Positions 13,883 to 24,492 of a stretch of 64,000 bases of DNA are shown one piece after another. Within the stretch, counting starts at the first letter, position 1. Each line of letters starts with the position of its first letter. The notes beneath the pieces are model-generated. The model worked only from the letters and a program-made list of their open reading frames with translations, had not been told where the DNA came from and did no database searches. The position numbers and the translations under genes are program-made. Source of the DNA: Actinomadura physcomitrii (GTDB lineage: Bacteria; Actinomycetota; Actinomycetes; Streptosporangiales; Streptosporangiaceae); NCBI RefSeq assembly GCF_008923205.2, contig NZ_WBMS02000002.1, positions 186,001 through 250,000 on the forward strand, given 5' to 3'.

Positions 13883-14370
13883 GAGAACGCCTCCCGTCCC
13901 CAGCATGACACTTCGACGTCGCGGGCACCGCACCGTCCCGTTGCCGCGTCCACAGCGGACGGCGCGGGACAAGGGGCGCACGGGGCCGCTCAAGGCCCCG
14001 AACGCGGTCACCCAGCGTGATGCCGGGCAAGGCGCCGATTGGGTGACGATCGCGTTTCGGACGTCCCAAACAGATCGCCGACAAGGCGGTTCGTCGCCAT
14101 GAGGACGCCCAGCCTCAATCGGTCCGTGACCTACGGAACGTACTCTGAGCATCACGGTGATCCCGCAGTGCAGCAACGTCGCTGATCTCCGGCCGGCGCA
14201 TCCGATGCGCCGCCGACCCGCGCCGACCCTGCGCGGGGCACGATCCACGACCCTCCGGCCGTTATCCCTGCGACCGGAAGAGGTCTCCGGACCCAAGTCC
14301 CCTCTGGCGCACCGCCGCGACCGCGAGGGACGGACACAGCTCCCCGCGGGGCAGGAAGGGACACGGCGCG
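13883..14370. other. Divergent intergenic region, 488 bases
   Basis: No convincing gene is seen. It holds the start regions of the sugar-dehydrogenase lipoprotein (leftward) and the PAS-GGDEF-EAL gene (rightward). A perfect 8-base inverted repeat, GTCACCCA (14007-14014) and TGGGTGAC (14040-14047), with 25 bases between, is a candidate regulator site. GGAAGGGA at 14353-14360 is the ribosome-binding site of the rightward gene. Confidence 0.5.
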
Positions 14371-17265
14371 ATGAGCGGCGAGAACGCCAGGCGGATGCCG
14401 CCGCGGGCGGTGCCGGTCGCCATGGCCGCGATCGTCGGCGTCCTGTACGCCACCGGGTCGCTGCTCGGCTGGGGCGGCACGGCCTTCATCGCCTGGACGG
14501 AGGCGGTCGCCGCGGGCGCCGCCGCGGTCTCGCTGCTGATGTCGGCGGGACGGCCGAAGGGCGCCGCCGCGGACGCCGGCGACGTCGGGATCTTCCGGCG
14601 GGTGTCGTCCGGCGGGATCTGGCGGGCGTCGTGGCGCTGGTACGGCGTCGCCGCCGCGGGCTGGTTCGGGGGCGCGGTCGGCAGCGCGCTGGACGGCCAC
14701 GTCCCGCGCAGCGCCCTGTCCCTGTCGGTCCCGGACCTGTTCTACCTGCTGGCCGCGCTGGCGCTGGTCATCGGCCTGATCGTGCCGGTGCGGCTGTCGC
14801 GCGACGTGGGGATGTGGCTGCGCTACCTGGCCGATACCTACGTCTGCGCGTGCGCGATGTTCGTGCTCGGCTGGGTCGCGATCTTCGGCTCGCTGTACCA
14901 CCGGTCCGGCGAGTCGGCGTCGGAGTTCCTGCTCGAGGTGCTGTACCCGCTGATCGACGTGGTGCTGGTGTGCGGGGCGCTGCCGTTCGCGCTGGGCGCG
15001 GCGCGCGGCCGGCGGCGGCTCGCGTGGATGGGGTTCGGGGCGCTGGCGGCGTTCGCGACCGCCGACGTGGTGACGACGTTCGTCCGGCTGGACGGCGGCG
15101 GGCCGTCCGACGACCCGTCCGACATCCTGCGGCTCGCCGGGCTGCTGCTGCTCCTGCTGGTGCCGTGGACCGGCCCCGCGCCTGCGGCGGAGCCGGACGG
15201 CCCGTCCGACGACGTCCCGGCGGACGCCCTGCCGGCGGGCGGCGCGCCGGAGCCCGACGAGCGCGGCCGGATGATCGGCCCGGGGCTGGCGCCGGCGGCG
15301 GTCGCCGCGGCCGCCTCCCTGTTCGTCGCGGGGCAGTCGCTGACCGGCGACAACGGGCTGGAGCCGGTGGTGTCGATCGTGGCGGGGTCGGCGGCGCTGG
15401 TGCTGCTGGCGCGGCTGGCGGGCCTGCTGCGGGAGAACGACCGGCTGCGCCGCGCCGTGGAGGCGAGCGAGGAGCACTTCCGCGCGCTGTCGGAGAGCAG
15501 CAACGACGCGGTGCTGATCTGCGACCTCGACGCGACCGTCCAGTACGCGAGCGCGGGCGCGCTGCGCACCTACCACTACGAGCCCGAGGAGCTGCTCGGG
15601 CGGCCGCTGCACGAGATCATCCATCCGGAGGACCTGCCGTGCGTCCAGGAGGCGTTCACCGAGTTCCTGGACGAGGAGGACGCCGCCGGCGGGGACCGTC
15701 CGGGGGCCACCGGCTCGCTGCGGGTGTCGTGCCGTGTGCGCGCGGCGGACGGCACGTGGCTGCCGACCGAGTCGACGATCTCCCGGTACGCGGGGACGGG
15801 CGAGGCGCCGGGGCGGCTGCTCGTCACCACCCGGGACCTGAGCGAGCAGGCGGCGCTGCAGCGGCAGGTCGCGCACCTGACGTTCCACGACGGGCTGACG
15901 GGCCTGCCGAACCGGTCGTACTTCGAGGAGCGGACCCGGGAGGTGCTGGCGCAGCAGCGACCGGGCGGCCGGGTCGCGGTGGTGTTCGTCGACATGGACG
16001 GGTTCACCGACGTCAACGACTCGGCGGGGCACGCCGCGGGGGACCAGGTGCTGGCGCAGGCGGCGCGGCGGCTGCGCGCCAACGTGCAGGCCGACGACAC
16101 GGTGGCGCGGTGGGGCGGCGACGAGTTCGCGGTGCTGGTGCAGCTTCCGTCCGACGACCGGGAGACCCGCGCGGCGGTGGAGCTGGCAGGGCGGCTGCTG
16201 CGGGTGCTGTCGGTCGACCCGTACCAGGTGGGCAGCAAGCAGATCGTGCTGACGGCGAGCGTCGGGATCGCGTTCGCCGGGGACGAGGAGGCGCCCGCGG
16301 GCCCGGCGAAGGGCCGGGGCGGCGACGCGGGCCGGCGGCTGCGCCGGACCGCCGCGGACCTGATCCGCAACGGCGACCTGGCGATGGCGCGGGCGAAGGA
16401 GCTGGGCGGCGGCCGCGTCGAGGTGTTCGCGCCGCACATGCACGCCGACGTGGTGCGGCGGCTGGAGCTCGGCAGCGACCTGCAGCGGGCGCTCGCCGAG
16501 GAGCAGTTCGCGGTGGAGTTCCAGCCGGTGGTGGACCTCGCGACGTCCCGGGTGACCGGGGTGGAGGCGCTGCTGCGCTGGTGGCGGGGGAGCGAGTCGG
16601 TGCCGCCGGAGGAGTTCATCGGGCCGGCGGAGGAGTCCGGGCTGATGATCCCGCTCGGCGACTGGGTGCTGCGGGAGGCGTGCCGGGAGGTGGCGCGGTG
16701 GCGCCGCGACTCCTGGGACGTCGGCCTGTCGGTGAACTTCACCGCCCGGCAGATCGCCGCGCCGCGGTTCGTGGAGTCGGTGGCGGCGGCGCTGGAGGAG
16801 ACGGGGCTGCCGCCGCAGGCGCTGACGCTGGAGGTCCGCGAGGAGGTGCTCGTCGAGGACGGCGGGCAGAACGTGGCGCGGCTGTCGGAGCTGCGCGACC
16901 TCGGCGTCCGGCTGGCGATCGACGACTTCGGCACCGGGTACGCGTCGCTGGCCTACCTCGGCCAGCTGCCGGTGGACATCATCAAGATCGACCCGTCGTT
17001 CGTGGCGGGGCTCGGCTCGGACGAGACGCTGTCGCTGCTGACCCGGACGATCGTCCGGCTGGGCCGCGACCTGGGGCTGACCGTGGTGGCGGAGGGCATC
17101 GAGCGGCCGGAGCAGCTGGAGCTGCTGCGCGCGATGGACTGCCCGCGCGGCCAGGGCTTCCTGGTGGCGCGCCCGATGGCGGCCGGACGGGTGGAGTCGC
17201 TGGTCCGGACGAACCTCACGGCACAGGATCTACCAGGCGATCTGCCGCTTCCGCTGCCGGGCTGA
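14371..17265 (+). CDS. Membrane PAS-GGDEF-EAL protein, CdgF-like by position
   Basis: The 964-residue protein has eight or nine hydrophobic segments in residues 12-350, a PAS domain at about 365-490 (EEHFRALSESSNDAVLICD), GGDEF with [11 protein letters not shown] near residue 580, and EAL with GVEALLRWW near 730 and DDFGTGYASL near 850. All catalytic motifs are kept. It should tune c-di-GMP in response to a signal read by the PAS or membrane part. The S. coelicolor gene just before ilvB is, from memory, SCO5511 (cdgF), of the same architecture. The protein is low in Lys and rich in Ala/Gly as expected at this GC. ATG 14371 has GGAAGGGA upstream. Confidence 0.9.
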   Translation: MSGENARRMPPRAVPVAMAAIVGVLYATGSLLGWGGTAFIAWTEAVAAGAAAVSLLMSAGRPKGAAADAGDVGIFRRVSSGGIWRASWRWYGVAAAGWFGGAVGSALDGHVPRSALSLSVPDLFYLLAALALVIGLIVPVRLSRDVGMWLRYLADTYVCACAMFVLGWVAIFGSLYHRSGESASEFLLEVLYPLIDVVLVCGALPFALGAARGRRRLAWMGFGALAAFATADVVTTFVRLDGGGPSDDPSDILRLAGLLLLLLVPWTGPAPAAEPDGPSDDVPADALPAGGAPEPDERGRMIGPGLAPAAVAAAASLFVAGQSLTGDNGLEPVVSIVAGSAALVLLARLAGLLRENDRLRRAVEASEEHFRALSESSNDAVLICDLDATVQYASAGALRTYHYEPEELLGRPLHEIIHPEDLPCVQEAFTEFLDEEDAAGGDRPGATGSLRVSCRVRAADGTWLPTESTISRYAGTGEAPGRLLVTTRDLSEQAALQRQVAHLTFHDGLTGLPNRSYFEERTREVLAQQRPGGRVAVVFVDMDGFTDVNDSAGHAAGDQVLAQAARRLRANVQADDTVARWGGDEFAVLVQLPSDDRETRAAVELAGRLLRVLSVDPYQVGSKQIVLTASVGIAFAGDEEAPAGPAKGRGGDAGRRLRRTAADLIRNGDLAMARAKELGGGRVEVFAPHMHADVVRRLELGSDLQRALAEEQFAVEFQPVVDLATSRVTGVEALLRWWRGSESVPPEEFIGPAEESGLMIPLGDWVLREACREVARWRRDSWDVGLSVNFTARQIAAPRFVESVAAALEETGLPPQALTLEVREEVLVEDGGQNVARLSELRDLGVRLAIDDFGTGYASLAYLGQLPVDIIKIDPSFVAGLGSDETLSLLTRTIVRLGRDLGLTVVAEGIERPEQLELLRAMDCPRGQGFLVARPMAAGRVESLVRTNLTAQDLPGDLPLPLPG

Positions 17266-17290
17266 CCGGGCCGGTTCCGCCGGGAATCCA

Positions 17291-17305
17291 TCTCAGATGG
17301 CGAGA
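17291..17305. promoter_or_regulatory. Candidate operator TCTC(A/G)-N5-(C/T)GAGA upstream of ilvB
   Basis: TCTCA-GATGG-CGAGA forms an interrupted palindrome, extended by one A:T pair on each side. It lies 16 bases upstream of the proposed ilvB -35 box. The same pattern occurs before cimA (33040-33054), between iclR and leuC (55565-55579) and after serA (27046-27060). The likely binder is the IclR-family regulator at 54836-55549 (inference). Confidence 0.55.
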
Positions 17306-17321
17306 TTTCTTGTCCACGGAT

Positions 17322-17350
17322 TTGACCGGCGGCCGGATCTCGGCGAAAGT
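17322..17350 (+). promoter_or_regulatory. Candidate ilvB promoter
   Basis: TTGACC (17322-17327) and GAAAGT (17345-17350) are separated by 17 bases. A start of transcription seven bases on would fall at 17357, exactly the GTG of the leader peptide, so the leader would be translated from a leaderless mRNA. Confidence 0.5.
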
Positions 17351-17356
17351 GGCTCC

Positions 17357-17407
17357 GTGCAGAACACCACCACCATCCTCGTAGTACTTGGTCGGCGCGC
17401 AGGCTGA
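17357..17407 (+). CDS. ilvBNC leader peptide (attenuator)
   Basis: A 16-codon frame, GTG to TGA, would give (M)QNTTTILVVLGRRAG. The run Ile-Leu-Val-Val-Leu in the middle is the sensor expected of a branched-chain amino acid attenuator. Its last codons overlap the left arm of hairpin 17394-17430. Stalling at the Ile/Leu/Val codons would decide which hairpin forms. Leader peptides of this type are known before ilvB in Corynebacterium and Streptomyces. Confidence 0.8.
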   Translation: MQNTTTILVVLGRRAG

Positions 17408-17464
17408 CCAAGCTCACCGACCTGCGCGCCTCCCCTCGACCGCTTCCGGCGGCGGGGGTTTTTT
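17394..17464 (+). terminator. ilvB attenuator: pause hairpin and Rho-independent terminator
   Basis: GGCGCGCAGG (17394-17403) pairs perfectly with CCTGCGCGCC (17421-17430). A second GC-rich hairpin (CCCC near 17432-17435 with CCGC, and GGCGG and GGGG to 17458) is followed at once by TTTTTT (17459-17464). This T run is striking in such GC-rich DNA. The arrangement leader - hairpin - terminator - ilvB is that of transcription attenuation. Confidence 0.8.
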
Positions 17465-17509
17465 GTTGCCCGGCGAGCCCCAGACTTCTCTCCCAAGGAA
17501 ACTCCAGAC

Positions 17510-19273
17510 ATGACGACCGAACAGATGACGGGAGCCCAGGCGCTGGTCCGCGCCCTGGAGAACGTCGGCGTCGACACCGTGTTCGGCATCCCGGGAGGCG
17601 CGATCCTCCCGGCCTACGACCCGCTGTTCGACTCGGACAGGCTGCGCCACATCCTCGTCCGGCACGAGCAGGGCGCCGGCCACGCCGCGCAGGGCTACGC
17701 GATGGTCACCGGCAAGGTCGGGGTGTGCATGGCCACCTCCGGGCCGGGCGCGACCAACCTCGTCACCGCGATCTCCGACGCCTACATGGACTCGGTGCCG
17801 ATGGTGGCGATCACCGGCCAGGTCGCGACGTCCCTCATCGGGACCGACGGCTTCCAGGAGGCCGACATCGCCGGGATCACGATGCCGATCACCAAGCACA
17901 ACTTCCTGGTCACCCGGGCCGAGGACATCGCCCGCACCATCGCCGAGGCGTTCCACATCGCCGGCACCGGCCGGCCCGGACCCGTCCTGGTCGACATCGC
18001 CAAGGACGCGATGCAGGCCGTGGTCGAGTTCCAGTGGCCCGTCCAGCTCCAGCTCCCCGGGTACCGGCCCGTCACCCGGCCGCACTCCAAGCAGGTCCGC
18101 GAGGCGGCACGGCTGATCGTCGAGGCGGAGCGCCCGGTGCTGTACGTCGGCGGCGGCGTGCTGAAGGCCGGCGCGGCCGCCGAGCTGAAGGTGCTCGCCG
18201 AGCTGACCGGCGCCCCGGTCGTCACCACGCTGATGGCCAAGGGCGCGCTGCCCGACAGCCACCCGCTGCACATGGGCATGCCGGGTATGCACGGCGGCGT
18301 CGGGGCGGTCGGCGCGCTGCAGCGCTCGGACCTGATGGTCGCGCTCGGCGCCCGGTTCGACGACCGGGTCACCGGAAAGCTCGACGGGTTCGCCCCGCAC
18401 GCCAAGGTCGTGCACGCCGACATCGACCCGGCGGAGATCTCCAAGAACCGGCACGCGGACGTCCCGATCGTCGGCGACGCCCGCGAGGTCATCGCCGACC
18501 TGATCGTCGCGGTGCAGAACGAGCACGAGGCGGGCCGCAAGGGCGACTACGAGGAGTGGTGGCGGCAGCTGAACGCCTGGCGCGACACCTACCCGCTCGG
18601 CTACGACGCCCCCGAGGACGGCTCGCTGTCCCCGCAGTACGTCATCGAGCGGATCGGGCAGATCGCCGGGCCGGACGCCTACTACGTCGCGGGCGTCGGC
18701 CAGCACCAGATGTGGGCGGCGCAGTTCATCAAGTACGAGCGGCCGGGCGCGTTCCTGAACTCCGGCGGCGCCGGGACGATGGGGTACTCGGTCCCGGCGG
18801 CGATGGGCGCCAAGGTCGGCGCGCCGGACGCCACGGTCTGGGCGATCGACGGCGACGGCTGCTTCCAGATGACCAACCAGGAGCTCGCCACCTGCGCGAT
18901 CGAGGGCATCCCGGTCAAGGTCGCCGTGATCAACAACGGTAACCTCGGCATGGTCCGGCAGTGGCAGACGCTGTTCTACGACGGCCGCTACTCCAACACC
19001 GGCCTGCAGCCCCGGGAAGAGCACACCGCCAAGCGGATCCCCGACTTCGTCAAGCTCGCCGAGGCCTACGGCTGCGTCGGGCTGCGCTGCGAGAAGGCCG
19101 AGGACGTGGACGCCGTCATCGCCAAGGCGATGGAGATCGACGACGCGCCCGTCGTCATCGACTTCGTGGTGCACAAGGACGCGATGGTCTGGCCGATGGT
19201 CGCCGCCGGCACCAGCAACGACGACATCAAGATCGCGCGGGACATGGCGCCCGAGTGGGAGAACGGAGACTGA
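17510..19273 (+). CDS. ilvB: Acetolactate synthase large subunit
   Basis: IlvB joins two pyruvates, or pyruvate and 2-oxobutyrate, with ThDP as cofactor, the first common step to Val/Leu/Ile. The 587-residue protein has the catalytic Glu in [10 protein letters not shown] near residue 50, the FAD region near [12 protein letters not shown], and the ThDP-Mg motif running from GDGCFQM to NNGNLGM (residues about 450-480). ATG 17510 follows AAGGAAACTCC. It lies 45 bases after the attenuator T run, and ilvN starts 5 bases after its stop. The 2-oxobutyrate for Ile would come from cimA at 33.2 kb. Confidence 0.97.
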   Translation: MTTEQMTGAQALVRALENVGVDTVFGIPGGAILPAYDPLFDSDRLRHILVRHEQGAGHAAQGYAMVTGKVGVCMATSGPGATNLVTAISDAYMDSVPMVAITGQVATSLIGTDGFQEADIAGITMPITKHNFLVTRAEDIARTIAEAFHIAGTGRPGPVLVDIAKDAMQAVVEFQWPVQLQLPGYRPVTRPHSKQVREAARLIVEAERPVLYVGGGVLKAGAAAELKVLAELTGAPVVTTLMAKGALPDSHPLHMGMPGMHGGVGAVGALQRSDLMVALGARFDDRVTGKLDGFAPHAKVVHADIDPAEISKNRHADVPIVGDAREVIADLIVAVQNEHEAGRKGDYEEWWRQLNAWRDTYPLGYDAPEDGSLSPQYVIERIGQIAGPDAYYVAGVGQHQMWAAQFIKYERPGAFLNSGGAGTMGYSVPAAMGAKVGAPDATVWAIDGDGCFQMTNQELATCAIEGIPVKVAVINNGNLGMVRQWQTLFYDGRYSNTGLQPREEHTAKRIPDFVKLAEAYGCVGLRCEKAEDVDAVIAKAMEIDDAPVVIDFVVHKDAMVWPMVAAGTSNDDIKIARDMAPEWENGD

Positions 19274-19278
19274 CCGCG

Positions 19279-20866
<1,588 letters not shown>

Positions 20867-20934
20867 CCGCTGCCTGGAGCGGAGCTTCAGCGGAGTGGAA
20901 GGCGGCGGTCAGTCTGGCTTTTGCCGCGGGGTGT

Positions 20935-20962
20935 GGGGGGCGGGCGCGCGGGCCCGCCCCCC
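20935..20962. terminator. Bidirectional terminator between ilvC and a convergent gene
   Basis: A perfect 11-base stem, GGGGGGCGGGC (20935-20945) and GCCCGCCCCCC (20952-20962), with a 6-base loop, sits between the stop of ilvC and the stop of the leftward gene. Confidence 0.75.
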
Positions 20963-20973
20963 TTCCGCGTTCC

Positions 20974-21786
20974 TCAGCGCGGGGTTGCCGAGCGGGAGAG
21001 GCGGCGGCGGAGGCGGGCGCGCAGGGACGTGGCGCCGGCGTCCTCGCGGACGACCAGCGCCAGGTGGCCGCCCTTGGTGAAGTACACCGAGACGTGGTGG
21101 CCGCCGACGGGGCGCCGCTGCGGCGCGGTCTTCAGGCCGTCCGCGCGGCGGGAGCCGAAGCGGGCCTCCCGGGTCACGCCGTGCGCGGTCGCGGCGACGT
21201 GCACGTCCCAGCGGCCGGGCTCGACGCCGGACGGGTCGGCGAGCGCCTCGAAGCCGCCGGTGCCCGTGCCGGGCGCGGGACGCGGGTCGGCGGGGAAGGC
21301 GTGCTCCCTGCCGGTCGTCCGCTCGCGCAGGACGACCTCGACGGCCGTCCGGTTCGTCTCGACGCGCTCCAGCATCGCGGTGCCGCGGATCCGCACCCGC
21401 CGGCCCTGCCAGGACACGGCGTCGAGGCGGTGCTCGACGCCGACCTCGGTGGTGATGTCGGCGTCCTGGCGGGGGACGCCGCGCAGGTAGGGGTACATCG
21501 CGTAGATCCTGCCGCCGACCACGACGGCGCCCGCCGGGCTGCCCTCCACCTCGTCGCGGATCAGCCGCTCCAGCTCGTCGCGCAGGCCGTACTGGATGCA
21601 GAACGCGCGCAGCCGGTCGGCGGCGGGCAGCGCGGCGCGGGCGGCGTCGCTGAGGCCCTCGTCGCCGATGACCCGGCGGGTGCCGTCGACGAGCCGTTCG
21701 CGCTGCCGGCGGTCGAGGTCGAGATAACGGTGGTCGTACACGCGCAGGACGTCGCGCAGGACGCTGATCGTGCTGTCGGAGGTCAC
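20974..21786 (-). CDS. Uncharacterised protein with glycosyltransferase-tail-like beta domain
   Basis: I do not firmly recognise this 270-residue protein. The first 80 residues are charged and helical (LRVYDHRYLDLDRRQRERLV). The rest is beta-rich and repeats basic tracts, with GRIYAMYPYLRG, the section RVRIRGTAMLERVET and EPGRWDVHVAATAHGV. This resembles the C-terminal part found after family 2 and TarS-like glycosyltransferases in actinomycetes, but no transferase domain is present. GTG 21786 is chosen because AGGAG lies six bases before it; an ATG exists at 21813. It is divergent from padR, with the PadR palindrome between them, so it may be PadR-controlled. Confidence 0.55.
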   Translation of the reverse strand: MTSDSTISVLRDVLRVYDHRYLDLDRRQRERLVDGTRRVIGDEGLSDAARAALPAADRLRAFCIQYGLRDELERLIRDEVEGSPAGAVVVGGRIYAMYPYLRGVPRQDADITTEVGVEHRLDAVSWQGRRVRIRGTAMLERVETNRTAVEVVLRERTTGREHAFPADPRPAPGTGTGGFEALADPSGVEPGRWDVHVAATAHGVTREARFGSRRADGLKTAPQRRPVGGHHVSVYFTKGGHLALVVREDAGATSLRARLRRRLSRSATPR

Positions 21787-21873
21787 GCTTCTCTCCTGAT
21801 CGTCCGGGGACATGGTCACGTTAAGGCGTGAGATGGTCGCGCACAGTGAAATTCCGGTAGCGTGTCCTTCGGG

Positions 21874-21913
21874 ATGCATACGCGGTATTGCGCTAGGGAT
21901 ACCGCGTATGCAT
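21874..21913. promoter_or_regulatory. Large palindrome: probable PadR operator over the padR promoter
   Basis: ATGCATACGCGGTAT (21874-21888) and ATACCGCGTATGCAT (21899-21913) are a perfect 15-base inverted repeat with a 10-base spacer. A promoter TTGCGC (21888-21893), 17 bases, CATACT (21911-21916) overlaps it, so bound repressor would block padR transcription. Confidence 0.75.
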
Positions 21914-21924
21914 ACTCGGTGTCC

Positions 21925-22506
21925 ATGTCCATACGTCACGGCCTGCTGGCCCTGCTGTCCCAGGGCCCCCGCTACGGCTACCAGCTGCGCGCCGAGTTCG
22001 AGGCGTCCACCGGATCGTCCTGGCCGCTCAACATCGGGCAGGTGTACTCCACGCTGTCCCGGCTGGAGCGCGACGAGCTGGTCACCCGCGTCGGGGCCGA
22101 CGACGAGGGCCGGTTCGTCTACCGGATCACCCCGGCCGGCGAGGCGGACGTGCGGGAGTGGTTCGCCACCCCGGTGGCCCGCGCCGACCGCCCCCGCGAC
22201 GAGCTGGCGATCAAGCTCGCGATGGCCGTCACCGCGCCCGGCGTGGACGCCCGTCAGGTCGTCCAGGCGCAGCGCACCGCCACCCTGCGCACCCTGCAGG
22301 ACCTCACCCGGGCGAAGGCCGCCGCGCCCGCCGACCCCGCCGACCGGGGCGACCGCGCGTGGCGGCTCGTCCTGGAGTCGATGATCTTCCAGACGGAGGC
22401 CGAGGTCCGCTGGCTCGACCACTGCGAGGCGTTCGTCGTCCGGACCGCCCCCGCCGCGCCGCGCGCCGGCTCGCCGGAGGCGCGCACCGAGGAGACGACC
22501 CGCTGA
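21925..22506 (+). CDS. PadR-family transcriptional regulator
   Basis: The 193-residue protein has the PadR winged helix (residues 1-80: RHGLLALLSQGPRYGYQLRAEFE and QVYSTLSRLERDELV) and a C-terminal helical dimer part (Vir_act_alpha type). PadR proteins usually repress a neighbouring transporter or enzyme gene and themselves, and respond to small toxic molecules. The 15-base palindrome over its promoter fits self-repression. ATG 21925 has no ribosome-binding site and lies 9 bases after the -10 box, so the mRNA is nearly leaderless. The neighbour on the other side of the operator is the uncharacterised leftward gene; no exporter is adjacent. Confidence 0.9.
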   Translation: MSIRHGLLALLSQGPRYGYQLRAEFEASTGSSWPLNIGQVYSTLSRLERDELVTRVGADDEGRFVYRITPAGEADVREWFATPVARADRPRDELAIKLAMAVTAPGVDARQVVQAQRTATLRTLQDLTRAKAAAPADPADRGDRAWRLVLESMIFQTEAEVRWLDHCEAFVVRTAPAAPRAGSPEARTEETTR

Positions 22507-22584
22507 GCGTGCTCGCGATGCGGAAGGTGCGGGCCGGCCGAGGCTTGTCGGCGGTCTCGCGAGCGGGCTGGTAGCGTCCGGCCC

Positions 22585-24108
22585 GTGGCGGAGGCGGAGG
22601 CTGTCGCGGTGGAGGAGCCGGCCGGCGGCGCCGGACGCCCCGGCGCGGGAGAGCGGCGGCGCGTCTGGGCGCTCGCCGCGCTGGTCGCCGCGAGCGCCGT
22701 GCTCGACTCCGGCTACGCGCTGCTGCGCCTGCACGCGTTCCGGGCCAGCACCTACGACCTCGTGATCTTCGATCAGGCGGTCCGGTCCTACAGCCGGTTC
22801 GGCGCGCCGGTCGCGATCGTCAAGGGCGTCCACAACGGGTTCGGGCCGGGCTTCTCCGTCCTCGGCGACCACTTCTCGCCGATCCTCGCCGTGCTGGCGC
22901 CGCTGTACTGGATCCACGACGGCCCGGGCACGCTGCTGGTCGCGCAGGGCGTGCTGTTCGCGCTGGCGATCGTGCCGATCTGGCGGTTCGCCGAGCGCCG
23001 GCTCGGTGCGCGCGGCGCGTACTGCGCGGCGGCGGCGTACGCGCTGTCGTGGCCGGTCGCCGAGGCGCTGGCGTTCGACTTCCACGAGGTCGCGTTCGTC
23101 CCGCTGCTGTCGGCGGTGATGATCGAGCGCTACGACGCCGGGCGGCGCGGCCGGGCGGCGCTCGCCGCGTTCCTCCTGCTGCTGGTCAAGGAGGACATGG
23201 GGCTGCTGCTCGCGGGGTTCGGGCTGTTCCTGCTGACCCGCCGCGGCGAGCGGCGCGCGGGCCTGGCGTACGCGGCCTGCGGCGTCGCCGCGACCGCGGT
23301 CTGCTCCAAGATCGCGATCGCGGCGTTCGGCGGCGACAACGACTACTACTGGGCGTACACCTCGCTCGGCCGCGACCTGCCCCACGCCGCCGCGCACGTC
23401 CTGCTGCACCCGTGGGACGCGGTCGCGGCGATCGGGACGCCGCCGGCCAAGCTCGCCATGATGGGGCTGCTCGTCCTGCCGCTGCTGCTGCTCCCGCTGG
23501 CGTCCCCGCTGACGCTGGTCGTCCTGCCGCCGCTGGCCGAGCGGATGCTCGCCGACCGCTTCGCCAACTGGTGGTCGCCGCACTACCACTACAACGCGTT
23601 CATCGTCGCGGCGCTCGTCCTGGCCTCGGTGGACGGAGCCGCGCGCCTGCGCCGCAACCCCTGGCTGCGCTCCCGCGTCCGCCTGCGCGGGCGGGTCGCA
23701 GAGGGGCTGCGCCCGGCGTGGGTCCCCGCGGCCGGGCTGCTGGCCGCGGCGATCGTCACCGTGCCGTTCTTCGCGTTCGGCGATCTCAGCGATCCCGCCC
23801 TCTACCGCCGCAACGAGCGCGCGTCGGCCGCCGCGGCGGCGGTCACGAAGGTCCCGGACGGGGCGCTGGTGGAGGCCGCCAACGGCGTCGGGCCCGCGCT
23901 CACCGGCCGGACCCGCGTGCTGCTGTGGGACTGGCAGCCGCGCGACGCGCCATGGGTCGTCGCGGACGTGGAACGGCGGACGTTCCCGTTCCCGTCCGTG
24001 GCCGAGCAGCAGCGGCGGGTCGCCCTGCTGGCGGCGTCCGGATACCGGCAGGTGTTCGCCCGCGACGGCTACGTCGTCCTGCACCGGGCCGGTCCGGACC
24101 CCTGGTGA
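22585..24108 (+). CDS. DUF2079 multispanning membrane protein
   Basis: The 507-residue protein matches the DUF2079 family. It has STYDLVIFDQAVRSYSRFGAP, GDHFSPILAVLAPLYWI, DFHEVAFVPLL and VKEDMGLLLAGFG, with about ten hydrophobic segments to residue 400 and an extracytoplasmic-type tail. Family members are thought to be GT-C-like membrane proteins, but their reaction is unknown. GTG 22585 has no ribosome-binding site; TAGCGT (22572-22577) is seven bases upstream. It is followed by 384 bases without a clear gene. Confidence 0.85.
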   Translation: MAEAEAVAVEEPAGGAGRPGAGERRRVWALAALVAASAVLDSGYALLRLHAFRASTYDLVIFDQAVRSYSRFGAPVAIVKGVHNGFGPGFSVLGDHFSPILAVLAPLYWIHDGPGTLLVAQGVLFALAIVPIWRFAERRLGARGAYCAAAAYALSWPVAEALAFDFHEVAFVPLLSAVMIERYDAGRRGRAALAAFLLLLVKEDMGLLLAGFGLFLLTRRGERRAGLAYAACGVAATAVCSKIAIAAFGGDNDYYWAYTSLGRDLPHAAAHVLLHPWDAVAAIGTPPAKLAMMGLLVLPLLLLPLASPLTLVVLPPLAERMLADRFANWWSPHYHYNAFIVAALVLASVDGAARLRRNPWLRSRVRLRGRVAEGLRPAWVPAAGLLAAAIVTVPFFAFGDLSDPALYRRNERASAAAAAVTKVPDGALVEAANGVGPALTGRTRVLLWDWQPRDAPWVVADVERRTFPFPSVAEQQRRVALLAASGYRQVFARDGYVVLHRAGPDPW

Positions 24109-24492
24109 GGGCGCCGCTCGCCCCGGTCCGGAAAGGCCGCGATCGTTTGGACGGATTGTCCAATGACCTTTGCGTTCCGGCGCGGTCAGAATGCCGGTGG
24201 AGATGGCTTCAAGGGGTAAAAGAACCTATCCTTTCGGCCCACCATGCCGGATACTTAAAGAAAGTCGCGACGGCCGTGGCCGGCGCGGGAGCACCTGCGC
24301 GAACACTCACGTGACCGCCGCCGGAGCGGCGTTGGGGCGAGTCCATGAGTGGTGAGATGCTGATCGGGAGCGGCCCGGCCGGGCCGGCCGGGCGCGCGGC
24401 GCAATTCCTCACCGGCGCGGCGATGCCGCGGTCAGCGAAACGCCCGTCCCGCATTGGCGGTGATCGGGCCGGCAATGGCGCGGAGAGATGAC
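24109..24492. other. Intergenic region of lower GC, 384 bases
   Basis: No convincing gene is seen; the frames present have codon use unlike the neighbours. It is richer in A/T (for instance 24200-24265) than the surroundings. A perfect interrupted palindrome TTGGAC-N5-GTCCAA lies at 24147-24163. It may hold the promoter of the ThyA-like gene or an unrecognised RNA. Confidence 0.3.

Noticed and set aside
24170..24355. A 61-codon frame in the lower-GC gap before the ThyA-like gene
   Set aside because: It has no ribosome-binding site, and its codon use differs from all real genes here; no pattern in the product.
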